Assembly: GCF_003217095.1 (NCBI RefSeq)
Contig: NZ_QJSR01000001.1
Span: 779,912 to 843,911 of the forward strand
From: Rhizobium sp. PP-CC-3A-592
GTDB lineage: Bacteria > Pseudomonadota > Alphaproteobacteria > Rhizobiales > Rhizobiaceae
Length of the DNA stretch: 64,000 bases
Direction: 5' to 3'
Of this stretch, positions 53,114-63,082 are shown piece by piece. Made by a program: the position numbers and the translations under genes. Positions within the stretch are counted from its first letter, which is position 1, and each line of letters begins with the position of its first letter. Below the pieces are notes generated by a model. That model was not told where the DNA came from. It did no database searches and saw only the letters and a list, made by a program, of their open reading frames with translations.

Positions 53114-55432
53114 TCAGCCGGCGATGCGGGAGAAGTCGGCGACCGTACCGGTGGCGGCGCGGATGCGGCCGAGCAGCGCGAGACGGTTTGCCCGGATCGC
53201 CGGGTTCTCGTCATTGACGAGGACATCGGCGAAGAACCGGTCGATCGGGGCGCGCAGCGTCGAGAGCGCTTCCATGGCGGAGCGGAAATCCTCGCGGGCG
53301 ACGGCTTCGGCAGCGTCCGATGTCGCGGTGCTGACGGCCGCGTAAAGCTCGCCTTCGGCCGGCAGTGCAAACAAAGCCGGATCGACAGCGTCGGTGATAA
53401 CAGCGCCCTTCTTTTCCTCGGCCGCCAGAAGCTGCGTCGCGCGCTTGGTGCCGGCCAGCAGGTTCAGTCCCTCCTGCGACGTCACGAACGCCGTCAGCGC
53501 CTCGACGCGGCGAGCGACCATCAGGAGGTCGTCGTTGGCGGCGGCGGCGTGCCCCTCATCCGACCCTTCGGGCCACCTTCTCCCCGCCTGCGGGGAGAAG
53601 GACGCGGCACCCTCAGCACTCTCCTCTCCTTCTCCCCGCCTGCGGGGAGAAGGTGCCCGGAGGGCGGATGAGGGGCCGGCCGCAAGCACGGCATCGATCA
53701 GGTCGTGACGGGCACCGAGATCGCGGAGATAGACTTTAAGGCGGTCGTGGAAGAAGGAGAGGAGGTCGGATGCCTGCTCTTCACCGAAAGCGCGCGCATC
53801 TCCCGACTTGATATCCGCGACGACACGCGGGCCATGAGACTTGAAAACCGACGTCAGCGCCACACGGATCTTCCGCTCCAGCAGCATCCGGTTGACGCCG
53901 AGCGCCGCCCGCCGCAGCGCAAACGGATCCTTCGAACCCGTCGGCTTTTCATCAATGATCCAAAACCCCACCAGCGTGTCCAGCTTGTCGGCGAGCGCCA
54001 CCGTCAGCGAGACCGGGTCGGTCGGCACGACGTCGGTCGGGCCCTGGGGCTTGCGGTGTTCGGCAATCGCCGTCGCTACGGCTTCGTCCTCGCCCTGCAA
54101 CAGAGCGTACTTGCGGCCCATGATGCCCTGAAGTTCGGGGAACTCGCCGACGGCTTCGGTGCGCAGGTCGGCTTTCGAAAGGACCACGGCGCGGTCGACC
54201 AGCTTGGGGTTCGCACCGGTGACGGCACAGAGGTCGGCGGCGAGTGCGCGGATACGCTGCACGCGTTCGCCCTCGGTGCCGAGCTTGGCATGGAACGTCA
54301 CGTTCAGCGCGTCGAGCTTCGCCATGCGCTGGTCGAGCGGTTTTGCGAGATCGAGGCCGAATTTTTCGGCGGAGGCGCGGAGCGTCTCCAAGTCCGGCAG
54401 GGCGCGCTGGTCGCGGGTCCAGAAGTGGCGGGCGTCGGACAGGCGGGCGCGCACGACCTTGCCGTTGCCGTGCACGATTTCCTTGCCACCGTCCTTCGCC
54501 TCGATGTTGGAGACAAGGATGAAGTGGTTGGAAAGGGTCTCCTCCCCCGGGCGGCGGGTGACGAAGCACTTCTGGTTGGTCTTGATGGTCAGGCGGATGA
54601 TTTCGGAGGGAATCGAGAGGTCGCCCTCATCGAAGGTGCCCATGAGCACGACCGGCCATTCGACGAGGCCCGCAACCTCTTCCAGCAGGCCTGCATCCTC
54701 GACCAGTTCCAGCCCGCTGGCAAAAGCCAGATTGCCGGCGTCGGCGGCGATGATCTCCTTGCGCCGCTCGGCGTCGAGCACGACCTTGGCCTTTTCCAGC
54801 TTCTCGATATAGTCGGCGAAGCGGCGGACCGTGATCGGGTCCGGCGCGTGAAAGCGGTGACCATAGGTGACATTGCCGGCGACCAGACCGTCAACCTCGA
54901 AGGCGATGACCTGGGTCTCCTCGTTCTCGGGGCCGAAGGTGCAGACGATGGATTGCAGCGGACGCACCCAGCGCAGCGCGCCGGGACGGGTGGAGGCGAC
55001 GCCCGAGCGCATGGAGCGGGGCCAGGGGAAATTGCGGATGATGCCGGGCATCACGTCGGCGACGATCTCCTCGGCGGCGCGGCCGGGCTTCACCAGATGC
55101 GCGACGTAGAAATCGCCCTTCTTCGGATCGGAATGGACATGCGCGTCGCTGATGGAGGCGAGGCCCGCCGCGCGCAAAAAGCCTTCGATGGCCTTTTCGT
55201 TGGCGTCGGTGCGCGGTCCCTTCTTTTCCTCGCGCACATCGGCGGAGCGGGCGGTGACGCCGCGAATGTCGAGCGTCAGGCGGCGCGGCGTCCAGTATTC
55301 GCGGGCGCCCTCATAGGTCAGGCCCGCCTCGACCATCGCGTCCGTCAACAGCTTCTTGAGGTCGCCGGCAGCCTTGCGCTGCATGCCGGCAGGGATTTCC
55401 TCGGAGCGGAGTTCAAGCAGAAGATCGGGCAT
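53114..55432 (-). CDS. glyS: Glycyl-tRNA synthetase beta subunit GlyS with in-frame repeat insertion
   Basis: Beta subunit of the tetrameric glycyl-tRNA synthetase, working with GlyQ encoded at 60.1 kb. The 772-residue product starts [20 protein letters not shown] at ATG 55432. Family stretches include [39 protein letters not shown] and [14 protein letters not shown]; a C-terminal anticodon-binding/DALR-like domain follows. Residues about 586-627 are encoded by a palindromic repeat (53552-53675) between RHDLIDAVL and [13 protein letters not shown], which are adjacent in relatives as I recall. The frame is intact, so the gene should still work with an added Arg/Ser/Gly/Ala-rich loop. Confidence 0.95.
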   Translation of the reverse strand: MPDLLLELRSEEIPAGMQRKAAGDLKKLLTDAMVEAGLTYEGAREYWTPRRLTLDIRGVTARSADVREEKKGPRTDANEKAIEGFLRAAGLASISDAHVHSDPKKGDFYVAHLVKPGRAAEEIVADVMPGIIRNFPWPRSMRSGVASTRPGALRWVRPLQSIVCTFGPENEETQVIAFEVDGLVAGNVTYGHRFHAPDPITVRRFADYIEKLEKAKVVLDAERRKEIIAADAGNLAFASGLELVEDAGLLEEVAGLVEWPVVLMGTFDEGDLSIPSEIIRLTIKTNQKCFVTRRPGEETLSNHFILVSNIEAKDGGKEIVHGNGKVVRARLSDARHFWTRDQRALPDLETLRASAEKFGLDLAKPLDQRMAKLDALNVTFHAKLGTEGERVQRIRALAADLCAVTGANPKLVDRAVVLSKADLRTEAVGEFPELQGIMGRKYALLQGEDEAVATAIAEHRKPQGPTDVVPTDPVSLTVALADKLDTLVGFWIIDEKPTGSKDPFALRRAALGVNRMLLERKIRVALTSVFKSHGPRVVADIKSGDARAFGEEQASDLLSFFHDRLKVYLRDLGARHDLIDAVLAAGPSSALRAPSPRRRGEGEESAEGAASFSPQAGRRWPEGSDEGHAAAANDDLLMVARRVEALTAFVTSQEGLNLLAGTKRATQLLAAEEKKGAVITDAVDPALFALPAEGELYAAVSTATSDAAEAVAREDFRSAMEALSTLRAPIDRFFADVLVNDENPAIRANRLALLGRIRAATGTVADFSRIAG
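53552..53675. repeat. Palindromic repeat inside glyS (family C)
   Basis: Inverted repeat with arms 53552-53602 and 53627-53675. Each arm has its own CTTCTCCCCGCCTGCGGGGA hairpin, and the ends pair as CCCCTCATCCG with CGGATGAGGGG. This sequence type (CCTCATCCGCCC... with CTTCTCCCCGC) is a common rhizobial repeat from memory. It lies in the glyS frame without a stop codon on the coding strand. Confidence 0.88.
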
Positions 55433-55548
55433 GGCACTCAGACTTTTCGGTAAAGCGAACGGATGCCCGTCGCCTTAGCAATCCCGCTGCGAAAAGTCAC
55501 CATGATAGGCGCGGTTTGGCAGCGTTGTTTCCCAGCGACAGAGGCAAG

Positions 55549-57555
55549 CTACCAGCCGCCGCCGCCGCCGCCGCCGCCACCGCCGCCAGAAAAGCCGCCG
55601 CCGGAGGAAAAGCCGGAGCTGGAGCTCTTGGGCGGTGGCGGAAGCGACGACTGCATGGCGCCCGCCATGGAGCCGGCAAAGCCGCCCATGCGATCGCCGA
55701 ATCCACCATAGCCCCCGGCGCCCGCATACCAGCCCGGCGCATAGGCAGCAGCCCCGGCGGCCGCGGTGGCAAGCCAGGCGTCGAAGGTCTTCGACCAGGG
55801 CTTTTCCACACCCAGCGCCACCGCATAGGGCAGCAGGGTTTCATAATGTTTGGGCGACATGGTCGGCGCGCCGGCCATGTTCATGCGCTCCTGCTCGGCC
55901 AGCGTGAGATACTGCCGCAGACCCGCGATATGCGCCGACATCTTCGCGCCGACCGGCGTCGGGGCGCCCATCAGGAACAGGAAGACGAGATTGACCAGCA
56001 CGATGCCACCGATGCCGGCGAGCAGCGGCAGCTGGTGCGTCTCGACGGCCTCGAAGGCGATGGAGGCGATGAGGCCGCCGAAGACGGTGACGCCGATGAA
56101 GCCGAAGACCGAGAGGGCGACGATGCCGGCAATGCGCCCGGCAAGGCCCGATTTGCGGCGGATGGAGCGGCCGAAGACGGCAATGAAGATGGCGACGAAC
56201 ACGGCGATGACGACGGGCACGATGACGATGGCCGCACCGGCATCGTCGAGCGTTCCGAGCACCAGGATCGCCAGGATGAAGGCGACGGACAGCGCGATGC
56301 CGGCGATGATGGCGCCGATATTCGCCTTGTAATATTTGCCGCGATGCTCGCTTTCCATCGCCTTGCGGAAGGCTTCGCCCGCCTTCTGGACGGCGGGGCC
56401 GTTTTCGCGGTCGATGACCAGACGGCCATCGGCATCCTCGACGGCGCGCAGCAGGGCGGCTTCGCCGGTGGGCAGCTTGTCGGTTGCCGCCTTCTTGCCG
56501 GTGGCGGCGATGACGAGCGCCTTTTCGAGATCCTCCAGCACGACGCGGCCAGTGACGGCGAGGTTGAGCGCTGCGGCGGAAATCGCGGTCCAGCCGCCAT
56601 CGGCAAAGCCGCGATTGTCGATATAGTTGACGAGTGCCGGCGAGGCGTTTTCGGGCGGGTCCCATCGCGGCACGACGACGCCGCCATCCGGATCGCGCCC
56701 GGCACGCCGCCAGATCCAGCCGTAATAGGCGGCGACGACGAGGAGGCCGACGCCGGCGAGGATCGCGGCCATGTTCTCCTGCCACCAGGCCGCCCGCAAC
56801 TGCGCCTCGCTCGGCGGCGCGATCACGCCCTTCTTCAGGCTCATGACGATGGTCAGGCCTTCCTGGGGCCCGAGCGGTCGCGTGGTGCGGAACGTCGCGC
56901 CGTTGCCGGCGGTGGCGCCGCGCGCGAACTTGTCCTTGGAGCCATAGGCACCGGTAAAGACATTCAACGCCTGCGGCCGCGCGCCGCCCGGCAGGAGCAC
57001 GGTGGCGCTCGCCTCGTCGATCGGAAAGGCCCAGCCGGTGCCCGTGACGCCCCAGTAAAGCTCGTCGTGATCCTCGAAATAGCGGATCTGGCGGTCGGTC
57101 GTGTAGGTCAGCGCAAAGGTGTGGACGCCGTTCGACAGGAAGACATCCTTGTCGCCGGTATAGATACGGATGCCGCCATCGATGGTTTCGGTGCGCGACG
57201 GCTCCGCTTCGCCATCGCGCTCGACCGAGATCAGCTGGAAACCGACGCGGTGCGTGCGGCCATCGTCGTCGGTGAAGGTCAGCGGAAAATCGCGATAGAT
57301 GCCGCGCTTGATCAGGTCGCCCTCGGCCATCGCGCGGATCGTCTCGGTGACCGTCAGGGTGCCGTCCCGGGCGACCTCGATCTGCGAATCATAGGAGAGG
57401 ATACGCTCTTCAGCCCGTGCGAGACCCGCGGTGATGCCGGCGAGGAGAAAGAGGGCGGTGAGAACCGCGATCAGCGGCGATGCACCTTCCCTCTGCGCCT
57501 TCTGCGCCGTCCATGCCAGCAAGCCCTGCCAGATCGTGGTTCCCGCGCGCTTCAT
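55549..57555 (-). CDS. DUF2207 family membrane protein with poly-Gly tail
   Basis: A 668-residue protein of the DUF2207 family that neighbours lemA. Signal/anchor at about residues 25-48; a periplasmic beta-rich DUF2207 domain (ILSYDSQIEVARDGTLTVTE, IKRGIYRDFPLTF); a membrane helix at about 275-295; a cytoplasmic part and two more helices at about 400-490; and a C-terminus SGGGFSGGGGGGGGGGGW of nearly pure glycine, encoded by a CCGCCG microsatellite at 55557-55590. Function unknown. It starts only 4 bp after the aroA stop, so it is in the lemA-aroA-DUF2207-glyS run. Confidence 0.87.
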   Translation of the reverse strand: MKRAGTTIWQGLLAWTAQKAQREGASPLIAVLTALFLLAGITAGLARAEERILSYDSQIEVARDGTLTVTETIRAMAEGDLIKRGIYRDFPLTFTDDDGRTHRVGFQLISVERDGEAEPSRTETIDGGIRIYTGDKDVFLSNGVHTFALTYTTDRQIRYFEDHDELYWGVTGTGWAFPIDEASATVLLPGGARPQALNVFTGAYGSKDKFARGATAGNGATFRTTRPLGPQEGLTIVMSLKKGVIAPPSEAQLRAAWWQENMAAILAGVGLLVVAAYYGWIWRRAGRDPDGGVVVPRWDPPENASPALVNYIDNRGFADGGWTAISAAALNLAVTGRVVLEDLEKALVIAATGKKAATDKLPTGEAALLRAVEDADGRLVIDRENGPAVQKAGEAFRKAMESEHRGKYYKANIGAIIAGIALSVAFILAILVLGTLDDAGAAIVIVPVVIAVFVAIFIAVFGRSIRRKSGLAGRIAGIVALSVFGFIGVTVFGGLIASIAFEAVETHQLPLLAGIGGIVLVNLVFLFLMGAPTPVGAKMSAHIAGLRQYLTLAEQERMNMAGAPTMSPKHYETLLPYAVALGVEKPWSKTFDAWLATAAAGAAAYAPGWYAGAGGYGGFGDRMGGFAGSMAGAMQSSLPPPPKSSSSGFSSGGGFSGGGGGGGGGGGW

Positions 57556-57559
57556 CGGA

Positions 57560-58861
57560 TCACGCCGACCGGACGGTCATATCGACGCCCAGCGAGGCGA
57601 GCGCATCCCAGTAATCCGGATAGGTCTTGCCGACGCAATCCGGATCGAGAATGGCGATGCCGCCGATCTTCAGGCCCGCCAGCGCAAAGCTCATGGCGAT
57701 ACGGTGATCGGCAAAGGTGTCGATCTCGGCCGGCAGGGTCTGCCCGGCAAGGCCGGGATCCGAGGCGACCAGCAGGTCGTCGCCCTCTTCCGTGGCAAGC
57801 CCGGCGCGGATGTTCGTCAGGCCGAGCGAGAGCGCGCGCACGCGGTCGCATTCCTTGACGCGCAGGTTGGCGATGCCGGTGAAGCGGACCGGCGTTTCGT
57901 TGAAGGCGGCGAGCACGGCGAGCGTCGGCACGGCATCCTGCATCTGCGACCCGTCGATGACGGCGGGGAGATGCGGAAACTGGGCGATGACATGGTAAGC
58001 GCGGGCATCCGGCTGCGAGAAATCTGCCGTGGGGACGCCCAGATCGATGCGGCCGCCGGTCAGCTTTTCCATTGCCCAGAGATAGGTGGCGGCCGACGCG
58101 TCGGGCTCGATGCGGAAGTCGGTCGCGGTGTAGCCCGTCGGCCAGACGCGCCAGACGGAGGACGAGGCCTGCTCGACGCGGGCGCCGAAGGCGCGCATGG
58201 CGGCAAGCGTCAGGTCGATATAGCCGCGTGCACCGATCTCGTCGCCGGCCAGTACGATTTCGAGCGGCTCGACGGTCTCATCGGATGGCGCAGCACCGGC
58301 CGCAGCCATCAGCAGCGCGGAGACATACTGGCTGGAGAGGCCGGCATCGATCTCGACGCGGCGTCCCGGAATGCGGCCTGTGCCGGTGACGGTGACCGGC
58401 GGGCAGCCGGTTTCGGCAGAGAGCACGACGCCGAGGGAGCGCAGCGCTTCGACCAGCGGCGCGATCGGCCGCTTGCGCATGTGCTGGTCGCCATCCACGA
58501 CCACGGTGCCATCGACGAGGGCGGCGGCAGCCGTGAGGAAGCGGGTGGCCGTGCCGGCATTGCCGAGGAAGAGCGGTGCGGCCGGTGCCGTCAGCCGGCC
58601 CGTGCCGGTGACGACGAAGGTGGTCGGGTCGGGCTCGCGCACCTCGACGCCCATGGCGCGCAGGGCCTCGGCCATATAGCGCGTATCGTCGCTGCGCAGC
58701 GCGCCCGTCAACCGGCTGGTGCCATTGGCAAGGCCCGCGAGCAGCAGCGCGCGATTGGTGATCGACTTCGAGCCGGGCGGGCTGACGGCACCCTCAAGCG
58801 GGTGCGACGGCGGCGTGATGGTCACGGATTTCTGGGTCGAGGTCTTCTGGGCATGGATCAT
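57560..58861 (-). CDS. aroA: EPSP synthase AroA (class I-type)
   Basis: Enzyme of the shikimate pathway adding enolpyruvate to shikimate 3-phosphate. The 433-residue product has SPPGSKSITNRALLLAGLA, LGNAGTATRFLTAAA, GDQHMRKRPIAPLVEALR, EPDASAATYLWA, RVKECDRVRAL and TFADHRIAMSFALAGL. The PGSKSITNRA and NAGTATRF versions are class I-like, whereas the common rhizobial AroA (CP4 type) has PGDKSISHR, so a second aroA may exist elsewhere in the genome. It lies between lemA and DUF2207, which are usually adjacent, so it may be an inserted gene. Confidence 0.93.
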   Translation of the reverse strand: MIHAQKTSTQKSVTITPPSHPLEGAVSPPGSKSITNRALLLAGLANGTSRLTGALRSDDTRYMAEALRAMGVEVREPDPTTFVVTGTGRLTAPAAPLFLGNAGTATRFLTAAAALVDGTVVVDGDQHMRKRPIAPLVEALRSLGVVLSAETGCPPVTVTGTGRIPGRRVEIDAGLSSQYVSALLMAAAGAAPSDETVEPLEIVLAGDEIGARGYIDLTLAAMRAFGARVEQASSSVWRVWPTGYTATDFRIEPDASAATYLWAMEKLTGGRIDLGVPTADFSQPDARAYHVIAQFPHLPAVIDGSQMQDAVPTLAVLAAFNETPVRFTGIANLRVKECDRVRALSLGLTNIRAGLATEEGDDLLVASDPGLAGQTLPAEIDTFADHRIAMSFALAGLKIGGIAILDPDCVGKTYPDYWDALASLGVDMTVRSA

Positions 58862-58893
58862 GCGACTGTCTCTTGTGATCTTTTCGGCGCGGC

Positions 58894-59445
58894 TCAGAAC
58901 TTGATCGCGGGAACCGCGCGGTCGGCTTCGCTGGTGATCTCGAAATAGGGTGCCTTGGAAAAGCCGAGCGGACCGGCGACGAGGTTCGACGGAAAACTCT
59001 CGACCTTGACGTTCAGGTCGCGCGCGGCACCATTGTAATAGCGGCGCGACATCTGGATCTCGTCTTCGGTGCCCTCGATCGAGGCCTGCAACTCGGAGAA
59101 ATTCTGGTTGGCCTTGAGGTCGGGATAGGCTTCCGCCAGGGCGAACAGCTTGCCGAGCGCCTGGCCGAGCATGCCTTCCGCCTGCGCGCGCCCCGCGACA
59201 TCGCCGGCCGGCACGGCCTGGGCGCGGTTGCGCAGGTTGACGATTTCTTCGAGCGTGCCGCGCTCGTGCGCCGCATAGCCCTTGACGGTTTCGAGCAGGT
59301 TGGGGATCAGGTCGGCGCGGCGCTTCAGCTGCACGTCGATGCCCGACCAGGCCTCTTCCTTGACGTTCCGCGCTTTGACCAGCCCGTTATAGACCAGGAC
59401 GAGATAGCCGGCGACGACGGCCAGAATGACGAGACCTGCGATCAT
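58894..59445 (-). CDS. LemA family protein
   Basis: A 183-residue LemA-family protein with one N-terminal transmembrane helix (residues 2-20, VILAVVAGYLVLVYNG) and a helical-bundle domain containing RRADLIPNLLETVKGYAAHE, LKANQNFSELQASIEGTEDE and RRYYNGAARDLN. LemA and DUF2207 genes often go together; the role is unknown, perhaps in envelope stress. ATG at 59445. It is separated from aroA by about 30 bp and from the upstream glyQ by 667 bp holding one small gene on the other strand. Confidence 0.92.
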   Translation of the reverse strand: MIAGLVILAVVAGYLVLVYNGLVKARNVKEEAWSGIDVQLKRRADLIPNLLETVKGYAAHERGTLEEIVNLRNRAQAVPAGDVAGRAQAEGMLGQALGKLFALAEAYPDLKANQNFSELQASIEGTEDEIQMSRRYYNGAARDLNVKVESFPSNLVAGPLGFSKAPYFEITSEADRAVPAIKF

Positions 59446-59949
59446 TTTCTCTCTCCCCAGATGCCGCGCATCTCACTGCACGCGACGAATGACACGGAAC
59501 ACACGGGCCGGTGCGCGGCCGGCAAGCCGAACCGGACCTTACGCCCTGCCGGCCCGCATCTCCATAGCGTGCTTTTACCCCGCTGCCCACTGCCTTACGG
59601 GCCGGGAAGAGGCTCTTGAAGGCTGGTTTCACCGGAAATGATGGGCGATTTGTCAGGATTGGCGTCAGCCTCGATCCGGCTTAACCTGCCATGATGGATG
59701 TCACGATGACGACGCACTGCCGATCGATGGCGCGCGACATCTTCCGATTTCCAACGCCGGACCTTGGCGGATACCTCGATCGAGGAGACCGCTCGTTCGG
59801 CACACGTCCGACGTTGCAGCGCGTTCGCGCTGCCGGGTGTCATGGATGTATCGCTGTCGCGATGTATCGGGCACCGACCTGTCGGCAATGACGGCCTGAC
59901 AAACCTCATTCGGAAGCTATGGCTTCCTCAAGACAAGGAGACCGTGACC
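59446..59949. other. Intergenic region upstream of lemA
   Basis: A 504-bp stretch with no recognisable gene; short frames in it are not convincing. It should hold the promoter for the lemA-glyS run and, at its right end, the ribosome site AAGGAG (59935-59940) for the small protein starting at 59950. Confidence 0.5.
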
Positions 59950-60108
59950 ATGACGCTTCTCGCCATCATCGCCCTGTCCGCCGTGATGCTCACCGGCATC
60001 AGTCATCTCGTCGCGCTGCGCGGCGAACGCAACCGCTTTACGCCCCGCCTGCTCGACAGCGCGCCGCTCAACATTCACCGCCCCATCCACCGTTCCTGGC
60101 AGGACTGA
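59950..60108 (+). CDS. Small membrane protein, 52 residues
   Basis: A short protein with one transmembrane helix (MTLLAIIALSAVMLTGISHL) and a basic tail (RGERNRFTPRLLDSAPLNIH). AAGGAG at 59935-59940 with nine bases before the ATG at 59950 is strong support for translation. It converges on glyQ with 4 bp between ends. Unknown function. Confidence 0.6.
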   Translation: MTLLAIIALSAVMLTGISHLVALRGERNRFTPRLLDSAPLNIHRPIHRSWQD

Positions 60109-60112
60109 CCGT

Positions 60113-61108
<996 letters not shown>

Positions 61109-61217
61109 GGCAGATCAATCACCGGTGACGTATTATGGAGACCGGACGAGTGCCACGGGCGGCGACAGGGGTCAATGTTTAAGGTATGTTGGCTGCGGTT
61201 TTGCGATGGAGACACCG

Positions 61218-61499
61218 ATGAATGTCAAGACGACCATCAGCCTGCCGGAAGATCTGATGCGATATGCGGAGAAAATGGTCGAAGACGGACAGTTCCCATC
61301 CGTTGATACGGTGCTTGCGGCGAGCCTCGAAAATATGATGATCCGCCAGGATCAGGCGGCTGTCGATGAGGTCCTCCACCTCAATGCGGATGCGTTGCGT
61401 CGGCGGTTGGACACGCCCATCGAAGAGACCATCGCGATGGATGAAGACGACCTCTTCGATCGCGTTCGCGCGCGCATCGCTGCCCCCGAAAGGCAATGA
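61218..61499 (+). CDS. parD: ParD-like antitoxin
   Basis: A 93-residue ribbon-helix-helix antitoxin starting MNVKTTISLPEDLMRYAEKM, followed by VEDGQFPSVDTVLAASLENM and an acidic C-terminus that should wrap the toxin. The ATG at 61218 follows a GGAGAC site; an ATG 12 bases earlier is an alternative. Its last bases overlap the parE start (ATGA), typical for parDE. Likely self-regulating together with ParE. Confidence 0.88.
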   Translation: MNVKTTISLPEDLMRYAEKMVEDGQFPSVDTVLAASLENMMIRQDQAAVDEVLHLNADALRRRLDTPIEETIAMDEDDLFDRVRARIAAPERQ

Positions 61500-61819
61500 A
61501 CACACGCTACCGGGTGCGCTATCATCGGAAAGCCGAGCAGGATCTCGTTGATATCTACGTCCTCGTCGCAAACTACGCCGGAAAACAGGCAGCCCAACGA
61601 AAACTGCGCGAGATCGAAACCGTGGTGAAGGCCTTGGCTGCTTTTCCCTATCGCGGCTCGATCCGCGCCGACTTTCCCGACAACTTTCGCGTCGTACCGG
61701 CAGCCGAAAAGGCGGTCCTCTGCATCACCGTTCACGAAGACATCAAGACCGTCGTCGTGCGGCACGTCGGTTATGCGGGCTCAGACTGGACGGTTTCCGT
61801 GCAAGGCCGCCTGACATGA
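61496..61819 (+). CDS. parE: ParE-like toxin
   Basis: A 107-residue RelE/ParE superfamily toxin with YRVRYHRKAEQDLVDIYVLV, FPYRGSIRADFPDNFRVVPA and KTVVVRHVGYAGSDW. ParE proteins inhibit DNA gyrase. The family's RxxYR-type strand and end are recognisable, and the frame is full length. Coupled to parD by a 4-base overlap. Third toxin-antitoxin pair in the window. Confidence 0.88.
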   Translation: MNTRYRVRYHRKAEQDLVDIYVLVANYAGKQAAQRKLREIETVVKALAAFPYRGSIRADFPDNFRVVPAAEKAVLCITVHEDIKTVVVRHVGYAGSDWTVSVQGRLT

Positions 61820-61843
61820 TACCGCGACCTCGTTCCGCTGCCG

Positions 61844-62029
61844 TCAATCCTGCTTGAGCCGATACTCCCCCGTCGCCGGGTCCTTTACCAGCGTGCCCTG
61901 CGACCCCGTCTGCTGCTGCTTGCGGACGCGTTCGCGCTGGCGGGCGAGGCGTTCGGCGTCGAGCACGAACTTGCGGTAGCCGAACCAGGCGATGGCGGCG
62001 ACGATCAGGAAGAGGATGAGTTGGGGCAT
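61844..62029 (-). CDS. Small membrane protein with one N-terminal helix
   Basis: A 61-residue protein with a membrane helix at residues about 3-18 (LILFLIVAAIAWFGYRKF) and a charged cytoplasmic tail (AERLARQRERVRKQQQTGSQ) ending in VKDPATGEYRLKQD. The ATG at 62029 is preferred over a longer frame to 62083. Short proteins of this kind lie near S49 peptidase genes in rhizobia as I recall; function unknown. Confidence 0.68.
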   Translation of the reverse strand: MPQLILFLIVAAIAWFGYRKFVLDAERLARQRERVRKQQQTGSQGTLVKDPATGEYRLKQD

Positions 62030-62128
62030 CGTGGGTTCCAGCGGGAGACGGGGCCCGACCTTGTTGCGATGGAGAAACAGCATCCCGCGCTTCGACCGAT
62101 CGTGGTCCCACGCGGGTGCGGTCTGTCC

Positions 62129-62995
62129 CTAGAGACCGAACCGGCCCCATAATGCCTTTTCTTCTGCCGCTTCGGCAAGACCGGCGACGGCGGAAAGGGC
62201 GAGGCCGCTGCCGATGCCTGTCGCAAGGCCCACCCCGGGCTGGCGACGTCCGAGCAGGCCGCGCGATGCGCTGACCAGCCGCAACTCCGTCTTTTCGCCG
62301 TAGCGGCGCTTGAGTTCGCCGCGCATGTCGCCGAGGCCATCGACGAGGCCGAGGGCGCGGGCGCGTTCGCCGGTCCAGAACAGGCCGGAGAAGATCTCGG
62401 CGTCATCGGTCAGCAGATGCCCGCGCCGGGCTTTCACCATGCCGGTGAAGACGCCGTGGATTTCCTGCTGCAGGCTTTTGAGATAGGCGACGTCCTTTTC
62501 CTTCTCGGGCTGGAACGGATCGAGCATCACCTTGTTTTCACCGGCCGTGTAGACGCGGCGCTCGATGCCGACCTTTTCCAGCAATTCGGTGAAGCCGAAG
62601 CCGCCGGAGACGACGCCGATGGAGCCGACGATGGAGGTGGGGTCGGCGATGATCTCGTCACCGGCGAGCGCGATCATGTAGCCGCCGGAGGCCGCGACAT
62701 CTTCCACAAAGACGAGGACGCGCTTGTTCTTTTCCACCGCGAGATCGCGGATGCGCTGGTAGATCAGCCGCGACTGGACGGGCGAGCCGCCCGGCGAATT
62801 GATGGCGATGGCCACCGCCGGGGCGTCCTTGTCGGCAAAGGCGCGCTCGAGAAGCGGGCCGACGGCGGAAATGTTGAGCATCGGCCGGAACGCGCTGCCG
62901 CCCGCCATGATGGCGCCGTGCAGGCGCACGACGGGAATCGTCACACCCTGCTTGCGAAAGCGCTTCGGCAGCAACCTCTTCATGAAACCGGCCAA
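62129..62995 (-). CDS. S49 family signal-peptide-peptidase-like protease (SppA/SohB-like)
   Basis: A 288-residue serine protease of the short S49 group. IAINSPGGSPVQSRLIYQRI, the Ser nucleophile in VAASGGYMIALAGDEI, DPTSIVGSIGVVSGGFGF and the Lys-containing YTAGENKVMLDPFQPE are all present. A C-terminal helical tail ends EEKALWGRFGL. I chose TTG at 62995, since AAGGAG (63002-63007) stands six bases before it; the next ATG at 62983 is too far from that site. No signal peptide is obvious; likely membrane-associated. Confidence 0.9.
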   Translation of the reverse strand: MAGFMKRLLPKRFRKQGVTIPVVRLHGAIMAGGSAFRPMLNISAVGPLLERAFADKDAPAVAIAINSPGGSPVQSRLIYQRIRDLAVEKNKRVLVFVEDVAASGGYMIALAGDEIIADPTSIVGSIGVVSGGFGFTELLEKVGIERRVYTAGENKVMLDPFQPEKEKDVAYLKSLQQEIHGVFTGMVKARRGHLLTDDAEIFSGLFWTGERARALGLVDGLGDMRGELKRRYGEKTELRLVSASRGLLGRRQPGVGLATGIGSGLALSAVAGLAEAAEEKALWGRFGL

Positions 62996-63082
62996 GTCCG
63001 TCTCCTTATCGTGAACATTCTCTGCCGGATGTAGGAATTGCCGCTGCGGACACAATGGCATGCGGGGGGCATCACGGTAAAT

